Shown piece after piece: positions 1-5,242 of a DNA stretch of 6,132 nucleotides. Origin of the DNA: Gammaproteobacteria bacterium (GTDB lineage Bacteria > Pseudomonadota > Gammaproteobacteria > UBA11654). Location: NCBI GenBank assembly GCA_018672815.1, contig JABHDX010000098.1, positions 1 through 6,132 of the forward strand, written 5' to 3'. The first letter of the stretch is position 1, and each line of letters opens with the position of its first letter. A program made the position numbers and the translations under genes. The notes under the pieces were generated by a model that saw nothing but the letters and a program-made list of their open reading frames with translations, was not told where the DNA came from and made no database searches.

Positions 1-42
1 ATTAAATACGAAGACATCAATGAAATGATAGGCGCCCAATAA
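1..42 (+). CDS. C-terminal end of an upstream protein (partial, unidentified)
   Basis: Frame 1 is open from the left edge and reads IKYEDINEMIGAQ followed by TAA at 40-42. The stop lies one base before the ATG of the next gene (TAATATG), the same tight spacing seen at the accB/accC junction. This suggests the end of a real gene translated in coupling with the reductase downstream. Only 13 residues are visible, so no family can be named, and an open frame this short could occur by chance. Confidence 0.4.
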   Translation: MKYEDINEMIGAQ

Positions 43-43
43 T

Positions 44-1042
44 ATGAGCTATCTTGCTCTTATGCTCAAAAAATTTGGTGAACCAGAAACTGCTTTGGAA
101 CTAGTCGAGCTCCCTTCGGAAGAACCAAAAAATAATGAAACAATAGTTTCAGTAGATGCTGTGGGAATGCATATCGCAGATGGTTTATTTGTCAGAGGTA
201 GAGAGATGATCACTCGAACAATGCCATGCGTGCCTGGTTTTGAAGGAGTGGGTACAGTCTCCAAAATAGGCAAGAGTGTAAAAAATTTAAAAGAAGGTGA
301 CAAAGTTCTATTGCCGATGGGCACAGGCTCAATGAGGCAAGAATTAAAGATCCTTTCTTCACAATTAACAAAAGTACCAAAACCATACGCACCAGATGAA
401 CAATTGGCATTAATTACGGTCAATGGCTTCACTGCTTATTTTCTTCTCGAGGATTACGGCCAACTGAAAAAAAACGATTGGATTATACAAAATGCTGCGA
501 ATTCGAATGTGGGAAGGTATTTGATTGCACTGGCCAAACAAAAAGGTATAAAAACAATCAATATTGTGAGAAGAAAAGAAGTAGCTAAAGAATTAAGAAT
601 ATTAGGTGGGACTGAAGTTATTATCAATACAGATCAATTACCATCAAAGTATGTATCAAAGTTTATAAAGAGAAATATCAAACTTGGCATTGATGCTGTT
701 GCCGGAGATGCGACCGAGAATCTTGCTATGTGTCTCACGGATGGTTCGCTCCTAGTCAATTATGGAACCGTGACAAAAAAACCATGTCATATCTCTTTTT
801 GGACAATGTTTAGAAAAGATATTTCACTCACAGGAATGTCAACACTCAATGGCTTTAAAAAAAGAAGCAAAAAAAGGTCAATAGAAATTCATAAGAATCT
901 TGCAAAGCTTGCTAATCAAAAATTATTACAAGCAAAAATTGCTAAACAATATTCTTTCAAAGACTATCTCAAAGCCTACAATCATATTGACAAAACAGGA
1001 AGTGCGAGAGATGGAAAGGTAGTATTATTACCTAATCAATAA
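44..1042 (+). CDS. Zinc-free medium-chain dehydrogenase/reductase, MECR/ETR-like (probable NADPH-dependent 2-enoyl-thioester reductase or quinone-oxidoreductase-like)
   Basis: This 332-residue protein has the two-domain fold of the medium-chain dehydrogenase/reductase superfamily. The N-terminal GroES-like domain opens with ALMLKKFGEP and carries PCVPGFEGVGTVSKIG (61-76) and GDKVLLP (85-91). The Rossmann domain starts at about residue 145 with WIIQNAANSNVGRYLIALA, then GIKTINIVRR (168-177). This NAANS-VG and IKTIN-VR pair is typical of the mitochondrial enoyl-reductase (MECR/Etr1) branch. NYGTVTKKP (239-247) matches that branch's YG--(S/T)KKP segment. The cysteine and histidine zinc ligands of classical alcohol dehydrogenases are missing, so it should be zinc-independent. 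Members reduce activated double bonds of thioesters, enones or quinones with NADPH in the cytoplasm; the substrate here is unknown. By hand alignment the catalytic tyrosine of MECR is Glu54. ATG 44 is chosen because the family's first strand (xALxLxxFGEP) needs residues before Met7 (position 62). It has only a weak AGG 11 bases upstream, consistent with coupling to the preceding stop. Confidence 0.85.
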   Translation: MSYLALMLKKFGEPETALELVELPSEEPKNNETIVSVDAVGMHIADGLFVRGREMITRTMPCVPGFEGVGTVSKIGKSVKNLKEGDKVLLPMGTGSMRQELKILSSQLTKVPKPYAPDEQLALITVNGFTAYFLLEDYGQLKKNDWIIQNAANSNVGRYLIALAKQKGIKTINIVRRKEVAKELRILGGTEVIINTDQLPSKYVSKFIKRNIKLGIDAVAGDATENLAMCLTDGSLLVNYGTVTKKPCHISFWTMFRKDISLTGMSTLNGFKKRSKKRSIEIHKNLAKLANQKLLQAKIAKQYSFKDYLKAYNHIDKTGSARDGKVVLLPNQ

Positions 1043-1088
1043 ATTATTAATTGGACATTGAGCATAACTATATTGCTAAATGATCAAA

Positions 1089-1107
1089 TGATAAATAATA
1101 TATATCA
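1089..1107. repeat. 19-bp imperfect palindrome upstream of the symporter gene (possible operator)
   Basis: TGATAAATAATATATATCA pairs at 8 of 9 positions about its centre. It lies in the 86-base gap between the reductase and the symporter, 11 bases before the ribosome-binding site. Position and symmetry would suit a dimeric repressor site, but the region is so AT-rich that chance symmetry is plausible. No convincing -35/-10 pair and no G+C-rich terminator hairpin were found in this gap. Confidence 0.25.
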
Positions 1108-1118
1108 AAACAATAGTT

Positions 1119-1125
1119 GGAAAAG
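1119..1125 (+). promoter_or_regulatory. Ribosome-binding site that sets the symporter start
   Basis: GGAAAAG sits just before ATG 1129, with 6 bases between GGAA and the start. The in-frame TTG at 1117-1119 overlaps this site and has no Shine-Dalgarno sequence of its own, so ATG 1129 is the better start. Confidence 0.6.
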
Positions 1126-1128
1126 CAT

Positions 1129-2535
1129 ATGGACATTATTTTAATAGTCATCGTTTCTTATAACATTCTTTTACTAGGAATTGGTTATTGGTCATCCTCA
1201 AGAACTAAAAATCAACAAGATTTTTATTTGGGAAATAGGGATCTAGGTGCATGGGTAGCAGCCTTGAGTGCCTCTGCAAGCTCTTCCTCTGCATGGACCT
1301 TACTGGGTGTGAGTGGAGCAGCTTATGCATGGGGTTTATCTACTGTTTGGCTACTTCCTGGAGTTTTGATTGGATACTATATTAGCTGGACTTGGGTTGC
1401 ACCTCGTTTGATGGAAATCAGCCATAAAACCAAGGCTGTAACACTACCAGAAGTTCTTTTTGGAAACTTTGATTCCAAAGCTAAATTGATTTTGCTGAGA
1501 TTAAGTACAATTATAATTTTATTTTCTCTCACAATTTATGTAGCTGCTCAGTTTCAAGCAGCGGGAACAGCCTTTTCAACTACTTTAGGTTTCTCAGACG
1601 ATATCAGCATCATTTTAGGAGCGTCAATTATACTTTTATACACACTAATTGGTGGTTTTTGGGCAGTAAGTTTAACCGATACAATTCAAGCGATGGTAAT
1701 GTTGTTAATAGCAATTTTCCTACCGCTATTACTTTTGTTGCTCGTGGGTGGTTTTGAAGGTCTTTTAACCAGTATTTTTGCAACTGGTAGTGATGAGTAT
1801 AAAAGCTTTACTGGTGGAGCATTGGGTCTAACGGGCTTAGGTTTTATAATAGGCTCAATTAGTATAGGTTTTGGATATCCTGGACAACCCTTCGTAGTCA
1901 ATAGATTTATGGCCACTAAAGACCTAAAGGCCATCAAGATGGGTCGAATCATTGCTATGACCTGGGCTACAATCATTTTCTCAGGGATGATAACACTGGG
2001 ATTGTGTGCGAAAGTTATGTGGTCAACAGTAGATAATCCAGAAACAATTTTATTTTTTGCAAGTGAACGAACATTTGGCCCTATATTCTCAGGTATAGTC
2101 ACAGCTGCTGTTCTATCAGCCATTATGTCGACTGCTGACAGTCAATTATTAAGCGTCTCATCATCTGTTGATAGGGATTGGACTGGTGGCAAAGAAACCA
2201 ATATAAACCGTTCAAGAATCTCAATTGTTTGTGTCACAATACTAGCAATACTGATCTCGTTATATGCACCAGCAACAATATTTTCACGTGTGGTTTTTGC
2301 ATGGACTGCTCTAGGAGCAGCATTTGTTCCAATGTTAGTTTTTAGGCTTTTATCAAAAAATGTCACAGCTATAGCCTCAGGATTATCTGTTCTATGTGGA
2401 TTTTGTCTCACAGCTGTATTTCATTTTCTTCCTGATATTACCAACGGTGGTGATATTTTAGAAAGAGTAGTCCCTATGGCAATAGGGTTCTTAGTATTAT
2501 TCTATTCAAACAACCAAATTGATAAAAATAAATAG
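1129..2535 (+). CDS. Sodium:solute symporter (SSS family), PutP-like probable Na+/proline symporter
   Basis: This 468-residue inner-membrane protein should couple Na+ entry to uptake of a small organic solute, with proline the best guess from its resemblance to PutP. About 13 hydrophobic segments are visible, starting at residues 2-22. Family landmarks run in order: DFYLGNRDLGAWVAALSASA (31-50), TLPEVL (105-110), YTLIGGFWAVSLTDTIQA (171-188), GYPGQPFVVNRFMA (249-262) and LSAIMSTADSQLLSVSSS (329-346). Ser334 and Thr335 align with Ser340 and Thr341 of E. coli PutP, part of the Na2 sodium site in TM9. Asp55 of E. coli PutP, in TM2, aligns with Ser52 in an ASSSSAW stretch. E. coli PutP has 502 residues, so this protein is slightly short, mostly at the C-terminus. 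The ATG at 1129 is preferred over TTG 1117 because GGAA lies 6 bases upstream. Family assignment is secure; the substrate is not. Confidence 0.88.
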   Translation: MDIILIVIVSYNILLLGIGYWSSSRTKNQQDFYLGNRDLGAWVAALSASASSSSAWTLLGVSGAAYAWGLSTVWLLPGVLIGYYISWTWVAPRLMEISHKTKAVTLPEVLFGNFDSKAKLILLRLSTIIILFSLTIYVAAQFQAAGTAFSTTLGFSDDISIILGASIILLYTLIGGFWAVSLTDTIQAMVMLLIAIFLPLLLLLLVGGFEGLLTSIFATGSDEYKSFTGGALGLTGLGFIIGSISIGFGYPGQPFVVNRFMATKDLKAIKMGRIIAMTWATIIFSGMITLGLCAKVMWSTVDNPETILFFASERTFGPIFSGIVTAAVLSAIMSTADSQLLSVSSSVDRDWTGGKETNINRSRISIVCVTILAILISLYAPATIFSRVVFAWTALGAAFVPMLVFRLLSKNVTAIASGLSVLCGFCLTAVFHFLPDITNGGDILERVVPMAIGFLVLFYSNNQIDKNK

Positions 2536-2555
2536 ATTATGCTGTTATATTCTTT

Positions 2556-2573
2556 GATTATGGTGCTATAATC
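2556..2573. repeat. 18-bp inverted repeat overlapping the aroQ -10 element
   Basis: GATTATGGTGCTATAATC has perfect 6-bp arms (2556-2561 and 2568-2573) around a 6-base centre, and its right arm lies over the TATAAT box. It could be an operator, but AT-rich arms next to a -10 box may also match by chance. Confidence 0.25.
2564..2572 (+). promoter_or_regulatory. Extended -10 promoter for aroQ-accB-accC
   Basis: TGC followed by a perfect TATAAT (2567-2572) forms an extended -10 element 39 bases before the aroQ ATG. The expected start is near 2579, giving a leader of about 33 bases. The best -35 is weak (TTATAT, 2545-2550, 16-base spacer), which extended -10 promoters tolerate. This is the clearest promoter in the gap after the symporter gene and would serve the three downstream genes together. 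Confidence 0.55.
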
Positions 2574-2586
2574 GTTAAAAATAACG
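2573..2586 (+). repeat. Small AT-rich stem-loop at the predicted aroQ transcript start
   Basis: CGTTA and TAACG (5-bp arms) flank an AAAA loop. It overlaps the expected transcription start and is too weak and has no following T-run to be a terminator. It is recorded as visible structure without an assigned role. Confidence 0.2.
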
Positions 2587-2601
2587 CTATCTACTATAAA
2601 T

Positions 2602-2605
2602 AGGT
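2602..2605 (+). promoter_or_regulatory. aroQ ribosome-binding site
   Basis: AGGT lies 6 bases before ATG 2612, good spacing for a Shine-Dalgarno sequence in an otherwise AT-only leader. It supports the chosen aroQ start. Confidence 0.5.
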
Positions 2606-2611
2606 ATTTTT

Positions 2612-3055
2612 ATGAATAATATATTATTATTGAATGGTCCCAACTTAAATCTCTTAGGCCAGAGAGAACCAGAGATCTATGGTCATAAGAATTTAAATGA
2701 GATTGAAAATGATCTAAAAAATATTGCTTCAAATTATGACTCTACCCTAGAAGCATTTCAAAGTAATTCCGAGTCAGATTTAGTCAATAATATTCAAGAT
2801 AAATCTGAAAATACCGATTTTATAATTATAAATCCAGGAGGTTTTACGCATACAAGTGTAGCTATAAGAGATGCTATTCTGGCAGTCGCGATACCATTTA
2901 TCGAAATTCATATTAGTAATATATATTCAAGAGAAGCATTTAGAAAAGAATCGTATTTCTCAGATATTGCTGTTGGTACCATTTCAGGCTTAGGATTTAA
3001 AGGTTATGAATTAGCTGTATTAGCAGCAATTGATTTTTTAAATAAAGAGTCATAA
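2612..3055 (+). CDS. aroQ: 3-dehydroquinate dehydratase, type II
   Basis: The enzyme removes water from 3-dehydroquinate to give 3-dehydroshikimate, the third step of the shikimate pathway to aromatic amino acids and folate. Type II enzymes are small flavodoxin-like subunits assembled as dodecamers in the cytoplasm; 147 residues is the normal length. The N-terminal motif [20 protein letters not shown] (5-24) carries the catalytic Arg18 and Tyr23 on the active-site lid. [10 protein letters not shown] (49-58), [16 protein letters not shown] (73-88, with Asn74 and His80) and [15 protein letters not shown] (97-111, with His100 and Arg111) complete the active site and substrate pocket, all intact. 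It is the first gene of the operon behind an extended -10 promoter, and AGGT lies 6 bases before the ATG. Its TAA stop shares one base with the accB start (TAATG), so the two are translationally coupled. aroQ-accB-accC is a common proteobacterial order. Confidence 0.96.
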   Translation: MNNILLLNGPNLNLLGQREPEIYGHKNLNEIENDLKNIASNYDSTLEAFQSNSESDLVNNIQDKSENTDFIIINPGGFTHTSVAIRDAILAVAIPFIEIHISNIYSREAFRKESYFSDIAVGTISGLGFKGYELAVLAAIDFLNKES

Positions 3056-3498
3056 TGGACATTAGAAAAGTTAAGAAATTAATTGAGCTTCTAGAAGAAT
3101 CCGGACTCTCTGAGATTGAAATCACAGAAGGTGAGGATAAAGTAAGAATCTCTAGACAATCATCAGCAATTATAAAACAAACAGAATCAATCCCTTCTCA
3201 ACAAGTCAATAATATAGTTGACGAAGAAACAGCACCTGAGAATGGTCATAATAATAACTTTCACCAAGTAAAAGCACCAATGATTGGTACATTCTATCAA
3301 GCCTCAGAACCGGAGGCTAAAGCCTTTGTTAAGGTGGGAGATCCTGTAACAAAAGGAGACACTCTTTGTATTATTGAAGCCATGAAAATGATGAATCAAA
3401 TTGAATGCGATATGGATGGAACAATTGAAAGAATATTAGTTCAAAATGGAGACCCTGTTGAATACGATGAAGTATTATTTCTGATTAGTCAAAACTGA
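3055..3498 (+). CDS. accB: Biotin carboxyl carrier protein of acetyl-CoA carboxylase (BCCP)
   Basis: BCCP carries the biotin that shuttles carboxylate between biotin carboxylase (AccC, next gene) and the carboxyltransferase AccAD, making malonyl-CoA for fatty acid synthesis. An N-terminal segment (1-35, [20 protein letters not shown] onward) matches the usual BCCP start, which is involved in complex assembly. A flexible linker (about 36-71) follows. The C-terminal biotinyl domain (72-147) contains [10 protein letters not shown], with Lys111 the biotinylated residue, and [16 protein letters not shown] (76-91), which includes the protruding thumb typical of bacterial acetyl-CoA carboxylase carriers. 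The linker is rich in Gln, Asn and Glu with only two prolines, whereas E. coli's is Pro/Ala-rich; this probably reflects low G+C. The start overlaps the aroQ stop by one base and has only a weak GAG upstream. E. coli BCCP has 156 residues, so 147 is near normal. Confidence 0.97.
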   Translation: MDIRKVKKLIELLEESGLSEIEITEGEDKVRISRQSSAIIKQTESIPSQQVNNIVDEETAPENGHNNNFHQVKAPMIGTFYQASEPEAKAFVKVGDPVTKGDTLCIIEAMKMMNQIECDMDGTIERILVQNGDPVEYDEVLFLISQN

Positions 3499-3499
3499 T

Positions 3500-4840
3500 A
3501 TGTTGGATAAAGTCGTTATTGCAAACCGTGGTGAAATAGCACTCAGAATACAAAGAGCTTGCAGAGAGCTAGGCATAAAAACTGTTGCCGTTCATTCAAC
3601 AGCTGATAGTGAATTAAAACATGTTCTATTAGCAGACGAGTCCGTCTGTATTGGACCGCCAGAATCAACCAAGAGTTATCTTAATATGCCATCTATTATT
3701 AGTGCAGCCGAAGTCACTGATGCTATGGCAATTCATCCTGGGTATGGATTTTTAGCAGAAAATGGAGACTTTGCTGAACAAGTTGAAGAAAGTGGTTATG
3801 TTTTTATTGGGCCTAAAGCTGACACTATTAAAACAATGGGTAATAAACTCAATGCAAAAGAAGCTGTGAAAGAAGTAGGAATTCAGTGCATACCAGGTTC
3901 AGACGATGCACTTACAGATGATATGGATTATTGCTACAAGCTTGCTGATGAAATTGGATATCCTGTATTAATTAAGGCTGCTGCAGGTGGTGGTGGGAAA
4001 GGAATGAAAGTAGCGCATACAAAAGCCAATCTTCAACATGCCATAGATATTACAAAGGCTGAATCAAAAGCAGCATTTGGAGACGATACTATCTTCCTAG
4101 AAAAACTATTGGAGCATCCGAGACATATTGAATTTCAAGTCATAGCTGATAACTTTGGCAACGTTGTATGCTTGGGAGATAGAGATTGCTCAATGCAAAG
4201 AAGCCATCAAAAAGTTGTTGAAGAAGCGCCAGCTCCAGGGATACCTAAAGAAAAAAGAGAAGAAATGATCGAGAAATGTATTTCATTTTGCCAACATATT
4301 GGTTATCGAAATGCGGGAACTTTAGAATTTCTTTATCAAGATGGAGAATTCTACTTCATTGAAATGAATACAAGGCTTCAAGTCGAGCATCCAGTAACTG
4401 AATTGATAACTGGAATTGATATTGTGAAAGAGCAAATCAAAATAGCAAATAATCTCCCCTTGTCAGTCAAACAAGAAGATATCCTGATCAAAGGTCATGC
4501 TATTGAATGCAGAATTAATGCAGAAGATTCAAAAACATTTATCCCATCACCCGGAAAAGTAACATTATGGCATACTCCAGGTGGGCCTGGAGTGAGAGTT
4601 GATAGTCATATCTATACTGGTTATGAGGTTCCTCCTTATTATGATTCAATGATTGCAAAAGTAATTGCACATGCAAACACAAGGCAATCATCAATCATAA
4701 GAATGGGTATAGCACTATCCGAAATGGTGATTGAGGGCATCAAAACGAATAAAGATCTACAGATTCAAATTATGGAAGATGATGCCTTTAAGAGAGGAGG
4801 AATAGATATTCACTATCTAGAAAAGAAATTAAAACTCTGA
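3500..4840 (+). CDS. accC: Biotin carboxylase subunit of acetyl-CoA carboxylase
   Basis: AccC uses ATP and bicarbonate to carboxylate the biotin on AccB. The 446 residues (E. coli 449) align almost without gaps to E. coli numbering. The N-terminal domain begins [14 protein letters not shown] (4-17). The ATP-grasp domain has Lys116, Lys159 and the glycine-rich [11 protein letters not shown] (160-170). His209, Gln233, His236 and Lys238 are present, and the metal and bicarbonate residues Glu276, Glu288, Asn290, Arg292, Val295 and Glu296 lie in TLEF and [15 protein letters not shown]. Arg338 sits in [11 protein letters not shown]. The C-terminal domain ends [10 protein letters not shown], as in E. 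coli. Every catalytic residue I could check is intact. The gene begins one base after the accB stop (TGATATG) with no Shine-Dalgarno sequence, so translation probably depends on coupling. No convincing terminator follows, only AT-rich sequence (TTTTTATTTTTT), so read-through into fis is possible. Confidence 0.98.
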   Translation: MLDKVVIANRGEIALRIQRACRELGIKTVAVHSTADSELKHVLLADESVCIGPPESTKSYLNMPSIISAAEVTDAMAIHPGYGFLAENGDFAEQVEESGYVFIGPKADTIKTMGNKLNAKEAVKEVGIQCIPGSDDALTDDMDYCYKLADEIGYPVLIKAAAGGGGKGMKVAHTKANLQHAIDITKAESKAAFGDDTIFLEKLLEHPRHIEFQVIADNFGNVVCLGDRDCSMQRSHQKVVEEAPAPGIPKEKREEMIEKCISFCQHIGYRNAGTLEFLYQDGEFYFIEMNTRLQVEHPVTELITGIDIVKEQIKIANNLPLSVKQEDILIKGHAIECRINAEDSKTFIPSPGKVTLWHTPGGPGVRVDSHIYTGYEVPPYYDSMIAKVIAHANTRQSSIIRMGIALSEMVIEGIKTNKDLQIQIMEDDAFKRGGIDIHYLEKKLKL

Positions 4841-4854
4841 TTTTTATTTTTTCA

Positions 4855-4885
4855 TTAACAAATCTAGCTGAGTCCATGATATAGT
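4855..4885 (+). promoter_or_regulatory. Candidate promoter for fis-purH
   Basis: TTAACA (4855-4860, 5 of 6 to the -35 consensus) and TATAGT (4880-4885, 5 of 6 to the -10 consensus) are separated by 19 bases. TGA just before the -10 makes it an extended -10, which would offset the long spacer. Transcription would start near 4892, leaving a leader of about 65 bases to the fis GTG. It lies in the 116-base gap after accC, the longest non-coding stretch in the window. Confidence 0.5.
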
Positions 4886-4892
4886 TTTTATA

Positions 4893-4907
4893 GCTTAATT
4901 TTTAAGC
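4893..4907. promoter_or_regulatory. Predicted Fis-binding site (palindrome) in the fis promoter region
   Basis: GCTTAATTTTTAAGC is a palindrome with 6-bp arms. It matches the 15-bp Fis core consensus GNNYRNNWNNYRNNC at every defined position: G at 1, TA at 4-5, an A/T-only centre, TA at 11-12 and C at 15. The A/T-only centre is what strong Fis sites prefer because it narrows the minor groove. It starts right at the predicted transcription start of fis, so bound Fis could block its own promoter, as E. coli Fis does. It is not a terminator: no T-run follows on either strand. Confidence 0.45.
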
Positions 4908-4956
4908 ACTCCATTAAATTAAAAATGCATTCGTTTGCAAAAGGAAAGTAGTCTTT

Positions 4957-5229
4957 GTGATAAAAAAAGTAAAGAAACTCAAGAGATCTAAAAGACTGAA
5001 TGGTACTCTGAAAAACTCAACTGAATCTGCACTTGAAAAGTATTTCAAAACACTCAACGGCACTAAACCTGATAATTTATACAATTTAGTTATTAAGGAG
5101 GTTGAAGCGCCTTTAATGAAAAAAATTATGGAATACACAGAAAATAATCAAACTCAGGCATCTAAGATTCTTGGCATTAATAGAACCACATTAAGAACTA
5201 AGCTTAAAGAATATAAACTAATTAAGTAA
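4957..5229 (+). CDS. fis: DNA-binding protein Fis (nucleoid-associated regulator), short N-terminus
   Basis: Fis is a small homodimeric nucleoid protein that bends DNA, activates rRNA and other promoters, and assists site-specific recombination. From residue 18 this 90-residue protein follows E. coli Fis closely: LKNSTESALEKYFKTLNG (18-35), LYNLVIKEVEAPLMKKIM (41-58), then the helix-turn-helix NNQTQASKILGINRTTLRTKL (63-83). The E. coli DNA-contacting residues Asn84, Arg85, Thr87, Arg89 and Lys91 are kept as Asn75, Arg76, Thr78, Arg80 and Lys82; Lys90 is Thr81. The N-terminus differs: E. coli has about 26 residues including a mobile beta-hairpin arm, while here only 17 precede the core and eight are Lys or Arg. 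The start is GTG. AAGGA lies 11 bases upstream (GGAAAG 8 bases), and no in-frame ATG exists between the preceding stop (4915) and this codon. The usual partner dusB is absent upstream, and purH follows after 13 bases. Confidence 0.93.
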   Translation: MIKKVKKLKRSKRLNGTLKNSTESALEKYFKTLNGTKPDNLYNLVIKEVEAPLMKKIMEYTENNQTQASKILGINRTTLRTKLKEYKLIK

Positions 5230-5242
5230 TTAACCTTTAACA

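Noticed and set aside
62..64. ATG at 62 as the reductase start
   Set aside because: It would remove the residues that form the first conserved strand (ALML before KKFGEP).
49..432. Open frame on the minus strand, 127 codons
   Set aside because: It lies opposite a well-supported reductase gene and resembles no known family.
1117..1128. TTG at 1117 as the symporter start, adding MEKH
   Set aside because: The TTG overlaps the only Shine-Dalgarno-like sequence, which is well placed for ATG 1129 instead.
1043..1128. Promoter for the symporter (TTGCTA 1073-1078, TAATAT 1097-1102)
   Set aside because: The -35 and -10 matches are weak and AT-rich sequence gives many equal alternatives, so it is not called.
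1686..2411. Two minus-strand open frames (1686-2123 and 2142-2411)
   Set aside because: Both lie opposite the symporter coding sequence and have no recognisable domains.
4821..4854. AT-only stem around the accC stop with a T-run, as an intrinsic terminator
   Set aside because: The arms pair only with bulges and contain almost no G-C pairs, and the 5' arm lies within coding sequence.
4925..4951. Eight-codon reading frame (MHSFAKGK) just before fis, as a regulatory leader peptide
   Set aside because: It has no ribosome-binding site and no biased codon run, and short frames like this are expected by chance.
4918..4956. ATT at 4918 as an upstream start for fis
   Set aside because: ATT starts are very rare, and the added residues (IKNAFVCKRKVVFV) do not resemble the Fis arm; GTG 4957 is more ordinary.
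4914..5138. Minus-strand open frame of 74 codons
   Set aside because: It lies opposite fis, and its hydrophobic composition comes from the complement of Lys-rich codons.
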